DNA of 64,000 bases from CAJBVW01 sp964457335 (GCA_964457335.1 CAYWGD010000011.1:37455-101454); one strand, 5' to 3'; shown: positions 41,176-51,312, counted from the stretch's first letter. Translations and numbers: made by a program. Notes: generated by a model from the sequence alone, not told the origin.

Positions 41176-42074
41176 GTGGACTCCTTGGAGGTCGCGGCCC
41201 CGCCCGCCACGGGGGGGAGCCGGCCGCGATAGGGTTCGATCACGATGCTGCCGGCGGACAACCACGCGATCTCCGGCGCGACGTGGCGCCCCGCCTGCTC
41301 GGGGGCGTGCGCCGGCAGCAAGATCACCTTGCCGATGCGCAGCTGCGTGGGTCGCATGTCGAAGGCGAGGATGACCGCCCCCACGCCCGTCGAGGACGGC
41401 AGGTCCCCGCGGGCGCCGGCGTGGGCGAGGCCCTTCAGCGCGCCGAAGACGAGCACGTTGCCGCCCGCGATGAGCTGGGCGCCGGGGTTCACGTCGCCGA
41501 ACACCTGGATGTCGCCCGCGAAGCGGACGACGGCGCCGGAGCGGACGGTGCCCGGGAGGGTGAGGACGCGGCCGGTGCCGTCGGGCTCCTCGTCCTCGTC
41601 GGCCGTGGCCGCCTCGCGTACGAGCTCGGTGGGGCCTTCCTCCGCCTGTCCGGCGAGGGCCGGAGCCACGGTCGGCGCGGGGGTCGCGGGAGCGGCGGCG
41701 ACCACGACCGGCGGTGGCTCCGGCGCCGGAGCGTTGACGTAGACCTTGATCTTGAGCTCGCGCTCGGCCTGCCGCTGGAGCGTCTCCGTCGTGCAGTACA
41801 GGCCCACCACGTCCATCCCGAACTCGTCCTTCGCGAGGTGGATCAGGCGGCGGAGGTCGAAGAGATCGATGTCCCGGCGGCCCAGGTCGATGCGCACCGT
41901 CGCGCCCTGGTAGCGGCCGGGCTCGGCACCCAGCTCGGCGCGCAGGGCCGCGCGCAGGGTGTCGAAGCTCGCGCCCGGCGCCAGCTCCAACACCAACGCT
42001 CCCCCCGGCACGCTGCGCAGGGAGAACGGAGCAGGCCGCGCGGAAACGCTCGGCGTGACGGCGGGGTTCGCCAT
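41172..42074 (-). CDS. minC: Septum site-determining protein MinC
   Basis: 300 residues. The N-terminal domain (FSLRSVPGGALVLELAPGAS through GMDVVGLYCTTETLQRQ) matches the FtsZ-binding half. A long Pro/Ala/Glu linker follows (about 130-185). The C-terminal beta-helix (GTVRSGAVVRFAGDIQVFGD, VNPGAQLIAGGNVLVFGAL, GLAHAGARG) is the MinD-binding and dimerising domain. It inhibits FtsZ polymers where MinD places it. The ATG at 42074 is chosen because an earlier start would add 48 residues of low-complexity sequence. First gene of minCDE. Confidence 0.93.
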   Translation of the reverse strand: MANPAVTPSVSARPAPFSLRSVPGGALVLELAPGASFDTLRAALRAELGAEPGRYQGATVRIDLGRRDIDLFDLRRLIHLAKDEFGMDVVGLYCTTETLQRQAERELKIKVYVNAPAPEPPPVVVAAAPATPAPTVAPALAGQAEEGPTELVREAATADEDEEPDGTGRVLTLPGTVRSGAVVRFAGDIQVFGDVNPGAQLIAGGNVLVFGALKGLAHAGARGDLPSSTGVGAVILAFDMRPTQLRIGKVILLPAHAPEQAGRHVAPEIAWLSAGSIVIEPYRGRLPPVAGGAATSKEST

Positions 42075-42257
42075 GGAGGCTCGTGGGCCTTGGGGGGCGG
42101 GAGGAGGGAGGGGGGCCGGGGAGGCCGGGGAGGAGCGCCGAGCGGGAGCCCAGCGGGGGGATGCACGGAGACTACCACGTTGGCCGCGGCGGATGCAAAG
42201 AGAATCTTGTCGGGTCAAGGGGTGGGTAAGAAACGAGGTTCGGCTCGTTCGGCCCCG

Positions 42258-42854
42258 TCAGCCCCCGATCGTCCCGACCAGCGCCCCGGCAAGCGCGAGC
42301 AGCGCGGCGTAGTAGGTGATCATCACGACGAGGTCGCCCCCGCGGAAGTCGCGCTTGAAGAGGCGCACCGCCAGCACCGCGTCCGAGACGAGGAAGAGGA
42401 GCCCGCCCGCTTCGCCGACCGGCCCGAGCGTGCTCGCCGCGGCGACCATCCCGCACAACACGACGGCGTAGACGGGCACCGCCAGCTTCAGCACGCTCTT
42501 GCGCGGGCGCAGGTACGCCACGAGCGCGAGCGCGAACGCCAGCAGCACGACGATGCGGATCGGCGAGGGCGTGTCGCCCGAGGCGGCGAGGAAGGCCGGG
42601 ACGAACAGCAGGTGCCCGACCAGGAACGACGCGAGCCCGTGCAGCAGGAAGCGGTCCTTGTCGAGCAGGAAGGCGTCGCCCGCCGCGGAGAGCAGCATGC
42701 CGGCGGCGCCGAGGGGGTGCGTCGGCGCGAGCAGGCCCGCGAGGAGCAGCGCGGGCGCCGGCTTGATCGCGCGCACGGGGCCCTTCGCGCCGGACGCGAC
42801 CACGCCGAGGTAGGCGAGGCCCGCGACGAGCGCCGCCCACCAGAGGGGGGGCAT
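42258..42854 (-). CDS. YhhN/TMEM86-family membrane protein (lysoplasmalogenase-like)
   Basis: 198 residues, about seven to eight predicted membrane helices. KPAPALLLAGLLA, LLSAAGDAFLLDKDRFLLHG and LVSDAVLAVRLF are the conserved blocks of the YhhN family, in which human TMEM86B is a lysoplasmalogenase that hydrolyses the vinyl-ether bond of lysoplasmalogens; the two Asp in GDAFLLDKD and SDAVLA are the likely active-site acids. Six bases after the glutaredoxin gene. Myxobacteria are known to make ether lipids, which would fit, but the activity here is inferred. Confidence 0.8.
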   Translation of the reverse strand: MPPLWWAALVAGLAYLGVVASGAKGPVRAIKPAPALLLAGLLAPTHPLGAAGMLLSAAGDAFLLDKDRFLLHGLASFLVGHLLFVPAFLAASGDTPSPIRIVVLLAFALALVAYLRPRKSVLKLAVPVYAVVLCGMVAAASTLGPVGEAGGLLFLVSDAVLAVRLFKRDFRGGDLVVMITYYAALLALAGALVGTIGG

Positions 42855-42860
42855 CCCCCG

Positions 42861-43115
42861 CTACGCGCGCAGGAGGGGTTCGAGCCCGCCGCGTCCGTCG
42901 AGCGCGCGCAGGTCGTCGTAGCCGCCCACGTGCACGTCCCCCACGAAGATCTGGGGGACGGTCGTGCGGCCGGTGCGCTCCCGGAGCGCGTTCCGCCCGG
43001 CGTCGTCGCCGGACAGGTCGATCTCCTCGTAAGGAACGCCCTTCTGCTCGAAGAAGCGCTTCGCCGCGCGGCAGTAGCCGCAGTAGTCGGTGGAGTAGAT
43101 GATGACCTTGGCCAT
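42861..43115 (-). CDS. grxC: Glutaredoxin (Grx3-like)
   Basis: 84 residues, normal length. CGYC (residues 12-15) is the redox motif (most have CPYC), GRTTVPQIFVGDVHVGGYDD contains the cis-Pro and the GG(x)DD glutathione-binding end. It reduces disulfides and glutathionylated proteins in the cytoplasm. In an operon with the YhhN-like gene. The symbol follows E. coli Grx3 and is tentative. Confidence 0.88.
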   Translation of the reverse strand: MAKVIIYSTDYCGYCRAAKRFFEQKGVPYEEIDLSGDDAGRNALRERTGRTTVPQIFVGDVHVGGYDDLRALDGRGGLEPLLRA

Positions 43116-43187
43116 GGCATCCACTAAGCGCGTGCCGACGCATGGCAAGGCCGCGGTCGCGTCGCGGCCGGCCGAACGCGGGGTCGG

Positions 43188-43607
43188 CTACCAGGTGTAG
43201 GGCACGACGGTGATCGTGTCGGACGCGCCGAAGATGTCCACGGCGGTGAAGTCGACCTCGTAGTCCGGGTAGGTGCAGTCGAGGTAGGTCGAGCTCCCGA
43301 CCCAGGCGCTGTACCAGGTGATCCCGTCGATGCGGTCGAGCGGGAAACCGTCGACCCACTCGCCGTTCCAGGCGTCGTACACGTCCACGTACACGTCGCT
43401 CACGTCGTTGGAGCCGTCGGGGTCTTCGACGTCGGCGTCGAAGGACCAGACGAAGTCGTGGTAGTACTCGTCCGGCTCGCACCACGCTTCCGTGAAGGTG
43501 AAGTACGGCGCCGCGTTCGGCGTCGGCTTGGGCCCCGGATCGTCGGTGTACACGAAGCAGCCAGGAAGGGTGAGGGTGGCGGCGATGACGGCAGCGGCGC
43601 GAAGCAT
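43188..43607 (-). CDS. Small exported lipoprotein with Ig/PKD-like character
   Basis: 139 residues. MLRAAAVIAATLTLPGCFVY is a lipoprotein signal (Cys17). The mature part (APYFTFTEAWCEP, FVWSFDADVEDPDGSNDVSD, DFTAVDIFGASDTITVVPYTW) has the aromatic strands and Asp turns of a single Ig-like or PKD-like domain. GGAGGAAACC lies directly before the ATG, the strongest ribosome-binding sequence in the window. Unknown role. Confidence 0.65.
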   Translation of the reverse strand: MLRAAAVIAATLTLPGCFVYTDDPGPKPTPNAAPYFTFTEAWCEPDEYYHDFVWSFDADVEDPDGSNDVSDVYVDVYDAWNGEWVDGFPLDRIDGITWYSAWVGSSTYLDCTYPDYEVDFTAVDIFGASDTITVVPYTW

Positions 43608-43724
43608 GGTTTCCTCCTGCTGCGTTGATGTACGTGCATGCGAGCGGGGGCATTCACGCTGAACCGTACCCACCGGCACGGGGGCAGGCGCGCCCCGGGA
43701 AGGGTCGTGGTTCAACGTGACCAA

Positions 43725-43740
43725 CCCCGGCGAGCCGGGG
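43725..43740 (-). terminator. Small hairpin after the MopE/lectin gene
   Basis: CCCCGG, loop CGAG, CCGGGG: six-base-pair stem about 33 bases past the stop codon on the minus strand, without a T-run. Weak candidate. Confidence 0.3.
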
Positions 43741-43772
43741 CTTGACCTCCCGAGCCGGGCGGGCAGGCGCCT

Positions 43773-45050
<1,278 letters not shown>

Positions 45051-45054
45051 GACG

Positions 45055-45061
45055 TATCCTA
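45055..45061. promoter_or_regulatory. Overlapping divergent -10 hexamers
   Basis: TATCCTA on the plus strand contains TATCCT (45055-45060, nine bases before ATG 45070); on the minus strand the same bases read TAGGATA, giving TAGGAT (45061-45056), five bases before ATG 45050. TAGGAT could also act as a ribosome-binding site for the minus gene. Confidence 0.4.
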
Positions 45062-45069
45062 CCGTGCCG

Positions 45070-45702
45070 ATGCCGCTTCATCTGCTCGATTTCAACGGTG
45101 GCGTGACGAACCGCGGCACCGGCGCGCTCCTCGGCATGCTGGGCGGGGGCGCGCGGCGCTGGCGCACGCGCGAGGTCGGGGAGCTGCCGCCTACCGAGGA
45201 CGGCGTGTGGGTGCTCACCGGCGGCCCGGGATCGCCGCTGGAGGAGGGGCCCTGGCGCGCGCCCGTGCTCGCGGCGCTCCGCGCGCGCGTGCGCGCCGGA
45301 TCTCCGACGCTGGCGATCTGTTACGGGATGGAGCTCCTGTCGCTCGCGCTCGGCGCCGAGCTCGCGCTCCTGCGGCGGCCGCGCGTGGGGGTCGTCCCGC
45401 TCCGGCTCACCGGGGCGGGCCGCGGCGACGCGCTCTTCGCGGCGCTCGACGGGGCCCCCACGCTGGAGAACCGCCGGTGGGGCGTGTTCGGGGGGGGCGG
45501 GGCAACACTCGCCGAGGGCGAGGAGGGAGACCGGGTGGTGGTGCGGTACGGCGAGCGGGTGGTCGGGGTGATGTTCCACCCGGAGGCGGACGAGGCGACG
45601 GTGCGGGCCGCGCCCGAGCTCGACATTCCCGGCGACCCCGCGGGGCTCGACCGGGTGCACCTCGGGGTCGTCGCGGGCTTCCTTCGCGCGGTGGGCCGAT
45701 GA
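45070..45702 (+). CDS. Class I glutamine amidotransferase-like protein
   Basis: 210 residues. LAICYGMELLSLALGAELAL has the nucleophile elbow with Cys84, VWVLTGGPGSPLE the oxyanion segment, and VMFHPEADEATV the His-x-Glu pair that completes the triad. It should release ammonia from glutamine, or act as a gamma-glutamyl hydrolase/peptidase like PuuD, for a partner not seen nearby. A GTG six bases earlier is possible. ATG 45070 is preferred because TATCCT lies nine bases before it. The stop overlaps the rlmI start (ATGA). Confidence 0.78.
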   Translation: MPLHLLDFNGGVTNRGTGALLGMLGGGARRWRTREVGELPPTEDGVWVLTGGPGSPLEEGPWRAPVLAALRARVRAGSPTLAICYGMELLSLALGAELALLRRPRVGVVPLRLTGAGRGDALFAALDGAPTLENRRWGVFGGGGATLAEGEEGDRVVVRYGERVVGVMFHPEADEATVRAAPELDIPGDPAGLDRVHLGVVAGFLRAVGR

Positions 45703-46847
45703 AGCGCCTCGCCTTGACCCGGGACACGGTCGGCACCGTCGCACGCGGGCACCCGTGGGTGTACCGGGACGGCGTCCGCGGCTCGGCCGCGGTCGGGGAG
45801 CCGGTGCTCCTCGTGGACGACAAGAACAAGGCCGTCGCGTGGGGGCTCTTCGACCAGGGGCCCATCGCGGTGCGGGTGCTCGGGCGCGAGCCGGTGAGCG
45901 TGGAGCGGCTCCTCGCGACGCGCATCGCCGCGGCCGAGCGCCGGCGCTCGCTCGTGGGCGGCGACACGGACAGCTACCGCCTGCTGAACGGGGAGGGCGA
46001 CGGGCTCGGCGGCGTGGTGGTCGACCGCTACGGCGACGTCGCCGTGCTGCGCCTGTACAGCAACGCCTGGGAGCGGCACCTCGGCGCGATCGTCGACGTG
46101 TTGCGCCCCCGCTTCACGTCGATCTGGCGGCGCTTCGGCGTGGCGCGCGTGGACGAGAAGGAGGGCGGCGTGGCCCTGCACGGTCCCGAGCCGGCCGACG
46201 GCGTCGTGGTGCGCGAGCACGGGATGAAGCTCCTCGCCCGCGTGAAGACCGGTCAGAAGACGGGGCTTTTCCTGGACCAGCGCGAGAACCGCCGCTCGAT
46301 CCGGGCGTGGTCGGCCGGCCGCAGCGTGGTCAACCTCTTCAGCTACAACGGCGGCTTCTCGGTGGCTGCCGCGCTGGGCGGCGCCCGCCGGGTCGTGAGC
46401 GTGGACATCGCCCCCGCGGCCATCGCCGACGCGAAGGAGAACTTCCTCCTCAACGGCCTCGACCCCGGGGCCCACGGCTTCGAGGTCGCGGACGCCTTCG
46501 CCTGGGCCGGCGAGCGCGCCGACCTCGTGATCCTCGACCCGCCTTCGCTCGCGCACGACAAGGACGCCGACGCCGCCGCGAAGAAGGCGTACCGAGACCT
46601 CAACCGCCACGCCTCGGGCCTCGCCGGGGAGCTGTTCGCCACCTCCTCCTGCACCGCGCGCCTCTCCTGGGACCGCTGGGAGGAGGCCGTGCGCGACGGC
46701 GTGCGGGGCGGCTGGGCGTGGCTCGCGCGCGCCGGGGAGCCGCCCGATCACCCCGTCGCCGTCGGGCACCCCGAGGGGCGCTACCTCAAGTTCGCCCTGC
46801 TCGGCCGCCTGGGCGGCGAAGGGCCCGCCGGTTCCCTGGTACGCTGA
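45699..46847 (+). CDS. rlmI: Class I SAM-dependent rRNA methyltransferase (RlmI family)
   Basis: 382 residues. An N-terminal PUA domain (ARGHPWVYRDGVRGSAAVGE) is followed by the RlmI/RlmCD-like middle (SYRLLNGEGDGLGGVVVDRY), a methyltransferase core with NLFSYNGGFSVAAALGGA (SAM loop) and LDPPSLAHDKD (DPPS catalytic-type motif), and TSSCTARLSW. E. coli RlmI makes 5-methylcytidine in 23S rRNA. The family contains several targets, so the symbol is tentative. The ATG overlaps the amidotransferase stop by four bases. Confidence 0.85.
   Translation: MKRLALTRDTVGTVARGHPWVYRDGVRGSAAVGEPVLLVDDKNKAVAWGLFDQGPIAVRVLGREPVSVERLLATRIAAAERRRSLVGGDTDSYRLLNGEGDGLGGVVVDRYGDVAVLRLYSNAWERHLGAIVDVLRPRFTSIWRRFGVARVDEKEGGVALHGPEPADGVVVREHGMKLLARVKTGQKTGLFLDQRENRRSIRAWSAGRSVVNLFSYNGGFSVAAALGGARRVVSVDIAPAAIADAKENFLLNGLDPGAHGFEVADAFAWAGERADLVILDPPSLAHDKDADAAAKKAYRDLNRHASGLAGELFATSSCTARLSWDRWEEAVRDGVRGGWAWLARAGEPPDHPVAVGHPEGRYLKFALLGRLGGEGPAGSLVR
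46840..46845 (+). promoter_or_regulatory. Candidate -10 hexamer before the PEGA kinase
   Basis: TACGCT preceded by GG and overlapping the end of rlmI, six bases before the GTG at 46852. GAGGGG abuts the start codon but is too close to be a standard ribosome-binding site. Confidence 0.35.
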
Positions 46848-46851
46848 GGGG

Positions 46852-48774
46852 GTGATCGAGCCCGCCTACCCCCGGCCGTACGGCTCCTACACCCTGCTCG
46901 AGCGGCTGGGTGCGGGCGGCATGTCGGAGGTCGACCTCGCCCGGCGCACGGTCGGGGACGGGAGCTTCGTCCGCTTCGTGGTGATCAAGCGGATCCGGAC
47001 GGGCAACCACGTCGAGGAGCAGTACGTCCGCATGTTCCAGGACGAGGCCCGCATCACCGCGGAGCTCTCCCACGAGAACATCGCGCAGGTGTACGACTTC
47101 GGCCGCGAAGGCGAAGAGTTCTACATGGCGATGGAGTACGTCCCGGGGATGGACCTCCGGGCCGTGCAGATCGCGCTCGCGAAGCGCGGGAAGCTCCTGC
47201 CCGTGCGGATCGCGCTCACCATCCTCTGCGGCGTGCTCCGCGCGCTCCAGTACGCCCACACCCGCGTCGACCAGCTCGGCCGGCCGATGAACATCGTCCA
47301 CCGCGACGTGAACCCGCGGAACGTGATGATCTCGGTGAACGGCGAGGTGAAGCTCATCGACTTCGGGGTGGCCAAGGCGTCGGACCGCCTCGAGAAGACC
47401 GAGGGCAACGCGGTCAAGGGCAAGTTCGCGTACATGGCGCCCGAGCAGATCGACGGGAGCGCGTCGGTGGACGGGCGGGCCGACCTCTTCGCCGTGGCGC
47501 TCGTCCTCCACGAGCTCCTCACCGGCCGGAGCCCGTTCTCGGGCCTCACCGAGGTCCAGATCCTCCACCGCATCCTGTCGGGGAAGATCCCGCCGCTCCC
47601 GGACGGCATCGACCACCCCGACCTGCCGCTCCTCCGCCGCATCCACGCGCGCGGGCTCGCGATCCGCGCGGCCGACCGCTACCCGAGCGCCGATGCATTC
47701 CGGGTGGACCTCGAGGCGGCGCTCTCCCCGATCGGGGGCCTCGCCCCGCCGCTCTGGATCGCGGAGCTGCTCCGCGACGCCGCGGGGGAGGGGGTGGCCG
47801 ACATCACGCGCCGGCTCCGCTCCTACCGCGACGGCGTCGGGACGGGGCCGCGCCCGGTCGTCGCGCCGCCGCCGCCGCTCGAGTCCTCCGGCACGCTCAA
47901 CGTGGCGTCGATCGAGGCGCCCCCCGTCGTGCGGACGAGCTGGCTGGCGTGGGCCGCGGCGGGCGTCGGGTTCTCGGGCGTCGTGCTCATCGGGCTCGGG
48001 CTCGTGGGTGCGCTGGCGGCGTGGTGGAGCTGGTCGCGCGAGTCGACCGCGGCGGAGGCGCCCGTCGCCGACGCTGCGCCGGCCGGTGCGCCGGCCGCGG
48101 ATCCGGCCCCATCCGCGGGACCGGGCGCGGCGGACCCCGCGACGGGCGCCGCCATCCCGGCCGCCGGCTCCGTGCCCCGCTCGCCGGCGAACCCGGGCAC
48201 CACCACCGGCGCCGCGGCGACCGCGTCGAAGCAGCCGTCCGCTTCCGCCGGCACACCCGCTCCGACCGGCACCGCTTCGATCGGCGCGCCGCCCACTGGC
48301 GCACCACCGGCCGGCGCGCCATCGGCGGGCACGGCACCGGCCGGCGCCGCGACCGGCACCCCCGCGTCGACCAGCCCCTCCGCGCCCGCGAGCCCCCCGT
48401 CCAGGCCCCCCGCCGATCCGGGCACGACCTCGCCGGCCGCGACCGCCCCGGGCCCGACCGCCGCGACGACGACCACCCCGGCCGCGACCGCCGCCGCGCC
48501 CGCCACGGTCCCGGCCACGTCCGGCGCGACCGCCGCCTCGACCCCGGCCCCCCGCGGCGAGGAGGGCTTCCTCAACCTCACGAGCCGCCCGATGAAGCTC
48601 GACGTGTACGTGGACGGGAAGAAGGTCGGCACCACGCCGCTCCGCCTCCACCGGCTCCCCGTCGGCTCGCACGAGGTGGCCGTGCGCGATCCCGTGAGCG
48701 GCCGCTCGCAGACGCGCACCGTCGTCATCTCGGTGGACGTCGCCACCACGCTGCCCCCGGTGCTCCTGGAGTGA
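46852..48774 (+). CDS. Membrane Ser/Thr protein kinase with PEGA tail
   Basis: 640 residues from GTG. Kinase domain about 10-290: GAGGMSEVDLA (Gly loop), Lys46, HRDVNPRN (150-157; Asn-Pro in place of the usual Lys-Pro), DFG 170-172, APE 196-198. A membrane helix lies at about 363-393 (WLAWAAAGVGFSGVVLIGLG). Then about 175 residues rich in Ala, Pro, Thr and Gly, and from about 571 a PEGA domain (LDVYVDGKKVGTTPLRLHRL). The extracytoplasmic PEGA part probably senses the envelope. The next gene overlaps its stop (GTGA). Confidence 0.92.
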   Translation: MIEPAYPRPYGSYTLLERLGAGGMSEVDLARRTVGDGSFVRFVVIKRIRTGNHVEEQYVRMFQDEARITAELSHENIAQVYDFGREGEEFYMAMEYVPGMDLRAVQIALAKRGKLLPVRIALTILCGVLRALQYAHTRVDQLGRPMNIVHRDVNPRNVMISVNGEVKLIDFGVAKASDRLEKTEGNAVKGKFAYMAPEQIDGSASVDGRADLFAVALVLHELLTGRSPFSGLTEVQILHRILSGKIPPLPDGIDHPDLPLLRRIHARGLAIRAADRYPSADAFRVDLEAALSPIGGLAPPLWIAELLRDAAGEGVADITRRLRSYRDGVGTGPRPVVAPPPPLESSGTLNVASIEAPPVVRTSWLAWAAAGVGFSGVVLIGLGLVGALAAWWSWSRESTAAEAPVADAAPAGAPAADPAPSAGPGAADPATGAAIPAAGSVPRSPANPGTTTGAAATASKQPSASAGTPAPTGTASIGAPPTGAPPAGAPSAGTAPAGAATGTPASTSPSAPASPPSRPPADPGTTSPAATAPGPTAATTTTPAATAAAPATVPATSGATAASTPAPRGEEGFLNLTSRPMKLDVYVDGKKVGTTPLRLHRLPVGSHEVAVRDPVSGRSQTRTVVISVDVATTLPPVLLE

Positions 48775-49664
48775 CCCTGCTCGCGCTGTTGATCTCGGGT
48801 CTCGCCGGCTGCGACGTCCCCGCCACCGCCTTCCCGGTGGATCCCTGCCGCGTCGGCGACACCTTCGACGCCGTTTCCGCGGACGTGCGCTGCGCCGCGG
48901 CGGGCACGAGCGTCGAGGCCTCGTTCGAGTGGGGCGCGGCCACGATCCTGGGGGGCGTGCGCGGCGAGGGCTGGGACGGGCTCGGTTTCGTCGCCACGGG
49001 CGCCACTCCCGCGGGCGGGACGTTGTCTCTCGGGCACCGCTCGGGCGCCCTGGGCTTCTACGCGCGGGACACCTCCTCCGTCGTGGAGGTCGGCTTCGTC
49101 CCGTCCGTGCCCGAGGTCCCCGAGGCGCCCCACGTGACGCTCACCGACGGCGACACCACCTGCGACGCCGCCACGGGCGCCGGGAGCGTCACGCTCGCCG
49201 GCCTCCCCGAGGCCTGGAGCGAGGGCGGCACGTGGGAGATGACCTTCGACGGGGGCACGTTCACCGCGGACGCCGTCTCGGACGCCTGGTCCGCGCCGTG
49301 GCCCGCCACCTGCCCGATGAGCCCGTCGGCGTGGGCCTCCGTGCGCGTGGCCGCGGCCTGCGACGGGGTGGAGCGCGCCACGATCCAGTTCCTCGCGCCC
49401 GCCAGCTACGCCGTGGAGCTCGACGCGCTCGGGCAGGCCGCGTCGGTGTCCGCGACGTGGACCGAGGCCTTCTCCGCCACCTGCGACGGCGGCGCACCGG
49501 GCGCCCTGGACGGCTCGCTGCAGGGCGAGGACGGCGCGCTCCAGCTCTACACGCCCGTGCTCTCGGCCGCCCGCGACGCCGACGGCGCCTGGGTCCTGGA
49601 GGAGACCGCCTGCGGCGCGTGCGACGCCTGGGTGGTCACGGTCGAGGGGCTGCCGGAGCTGTAG
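48771..49664 (+). CDS. Exported lipoprotein coupled to the PEGA kinase
   Basis: 297 residues from GTG overlapping the kinase stop (GTGA). LLALLISGLAGCDVP is a lipoprotein signal (Cys14). The mature protein has repeated beta-sandwich-like segments with Cys pairs (VDPCRVGD, VRCAAAG, TTCDAATG, ATCPMSPS, AACDGVE, ATCDGGA, CGACDAW), suggesting two or three disulfide-stabilised domains. Not recognised. The overlap suggests the kinase and this envelope protein work together, perhaps as sensor and ligand-binding partner (inference). Confidence 0.65.
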   Translation: MTLLALLISGLAGCDVPATAFPVDPCRVGDTFDAVSADVRCAAAGTSVEASFEWGAATILGGVRGEGWDGLGFVATGATPAGGTLSLGHRSGALGFYARDTSSVVEVGFVPSVPEVPEAPHVTLTDGDTTCDAATGAGSVTLAGLPEAWSEGGTWEMTFDGGTFTADAVSDAWSAPWPATCPMSPSAWASVRVAAACDGVERATIQFLAPASYAVELDALGQAASVSATWTEAFSATCDGGAPGALDGSLQGEDGALQLYTPVLSAARDADGAWVLEETACGACDAWVVTVEGLPEL

Positions 49665-49722
49665 GAGCGTTCGGGAAAGTGCTCCCGTCGCGCGCTGGCG
49701 TCCGCATCGCCCCGAACGCTCC
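49664..49722. terminator. Long inverted repeat between convergent genes
   Basis: GGAGCGTTCGGG (49664-49675) and CCCGAACGCTCC (49711-49722) are perfect complements around a 35-base loop. They start at the last base of the lipoprotein stop codon and end 18 bases before the membrane protein gene's end, so they may terminate both transcripts. Confidence 0.55.
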
Positions 49723-49740
49723 CAGGGGGCCGTCGCGGCC

Positions 49741-51288
49741 CTACGGCAGCCGGAACAGGACCATGTCGCCCTCGCGGGCCTCCTGCTGGGCGCCGGCCTC
49801 GCGGAGCGCGTGCTCGAAGGCGTCGGCGTTGCCGCCGAGCTCGTCGCGGTGCACGAGGATCTGCGTGACCCCCGCGGCCTTCGCCCCCTCGAGGTCCGGC
49901 GGGACGGCCGTGCTCTTCATCAGCGGGTCCCACGACGCGAAGCTCGCGAGCCAGGGCGCGGGCAGCGTGGCCGCCACGCCGTTGAAGTCGGGCGCCCAGG
50001 GGGACGCCGCGCCGTGGAAGGCCTGGTAGTAGAGGAGGTAGCGCGCGCGGGGGCGGGAGCGGTTGACCTCGCCCGGCGGCATGGAGACGGGCCCGGGCAC
50101 CTCGAGCAGCATGGGCCCGCGCACGTTGTCGTAGATCGTCGGCACGTCGGCGGGCGCGCCCGGCAGCACGGGCTCGACGCGGGAGAGGAGCAGCCCCTCG
50201 ACCACCGGCAGGAGCGCGAGCCAGGGCTTCCCGATGCGGTCCACGGCCAGCCCCACGAGCGGCGCGAGGCAGAAGAGCGTGCCGGCGTGCCAGCGGTAGG
50301 GGAAGCGCACGGCCTCGAGCACGGGCAGGTCGTACCAGGGGCCGCGCCCGAGCGAGAGCACCGCGCAGATCAGCGCGCCGAGCAGGAACCAGGGCCGCTC
50401 CCGGCCGGCGCGCAGCGCGAGGACGAGCGTGGAGAGGCCGACGAAGGTGGTGATGGCGAAGGGGTTGAAGCCCGCGAGCACGCCGGGCGGCACGAGCTCG
50501 AGCGGCATGCCCATCGCGGCGCGGATCCCGTCGGGGAGCGGCGCGGCGGCGGAGAAGCCCTTCACGAACAGCAGCAGGAAGGGCGAGGCGAGCAGGAGCC
50601 CGCCCAGCATGGACTGCCACGCGAGCCGCGTCCGGAGCCCCCAGCACACGGCGAGCAGGCACGCGACCATGCCGAGGTACCAGCTCGAGATGACCACGAG
50701 CGCGAAGGTGGCGACGCTGGCGGCGCGCTCCTTGCGCAGCACGGTCCAGGCCCACAGCGGGAGCGTCCAGCCGTCGGTGCCCTCGACGATGCCCTCCACC
50801 GCGTAGCCGTGGAAGTACGGCGAGGCGCCGTAGACCGCGGCGGCGGCGAGCGCGCCCGGAATGCCGAGCCCGCCGGCCCGGAAGCAGCCGAAGGACACGG
50901 CGACCGTGGCGAAGCGGGCCATGAGCAGCGTGAGGTTGTACGCGAACGCGGCGCCGCCGAGCCAGAAGGGCACGGTCCCCGCCCAGCCGTGGAGCGGGGA
51001 CGAGTAGTAGAACGGCATGCCGCCGGGGGCGGCGAGGGCGGTCGTGGTGGTGGGGAGGCCCGGCTGCTGCCCCGCGAACCACGCGAGGCCCCACACCGAG
51101 GGGTAGAGGTCGGTGAACGGAGAGCCGAGGAGCTCGCCGCGGGCGAGCGCCGGGAGCGCGGGGAGCACGGCCCACGCGGCCGCCAGCGCGAACGCCAGGG
51201 ACCAGCCGGTCTGCCGCCGGGCGAACACCTCGGGCCAGGTGACGCGCGGGCGACGGAGAAGGCCGAGGGGGCGCAGCTGGCGCGACAT
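49741..51288 (-). CDS. Polytopic membrane protein, GT-C/YfhO-like
   Basis: 515 residues with about ten to twelve hydrophobic segments (SLAFALAAAWAVLPALPAL, ATFALVVISSWYLGMVACLL, LLASPFLLLFVKGFSA and others), an early extracytoplasmic loop (FTDLYPSVWGLAWFAGQQPG) and a soluble C-terminal third that includes a PAPWLASFASWDP segment. This plan fits GT-C glycosyltransferases and YfhO-like proteins, which use lipid-linked sugars. The usual DxD-type acid could be in FTDLYPS. No neighbours define the sugar or the acceptor. Confidence 0.6.
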   Translation of the reverse strand: MSRQLRPLGLLRRPRVTWPEVFARRQTGWSLAFALAAAWAVLPALPALARGELLGSPFTDLYPSVWGLAWFAGQQPGLPTTTTALAAPGGMPFYYSSPLHGWAGTVPFWLGGAAFAYNLTLLMARFATVAVSFGCFRAGGLGIPGALAAAAVYGASPYFHGYAVEGIVEGTDGWTLPLWAWTVLRKERAASVATFALVVISSWYLGMVACLLAVCWGLRTRLAWQSMLGGLLLASPFLLLFVKGFSAAAPLPDGIRAAMGMPLELVPPGVLAGFNPFAITTFVGLSTLVLALRAGRERPWFLLGALICAVLSLGRGPWYDLPVLEAVRFPYRWHAGTLFCLAPLVGLAVDRIGKPWLALLPVVEGLLLSRVEPVLPGAPADVPTIYDNVRGPMLLEVPGPVSMPPGEVNRSRPRARYLLYYQAFHGAASPWAPDFNGVAATLPAPWLASFASWDPLMKSTAVPPDLEGAKAAGVTQILVHRDELGGNADAFEHALREAGAQQEAREGDMVLFRLP

Positions 51289-51312
51289 GCCGGCCGCTCA
51301 TAAGCGGCGCGG

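Noticed and set aside
42080..42180. G-rich run before minC as another copy of the hairpin repeat
   Set aside because: It lacks the CTTGGGGC start, the paired arm and the CAACGCCC tail.
51289..51312. Cobalamin riboswitch before cobT
   Set aside because: Only 24 bases separate the divergent start codons, far too few for the riboswitch and its B12 box.
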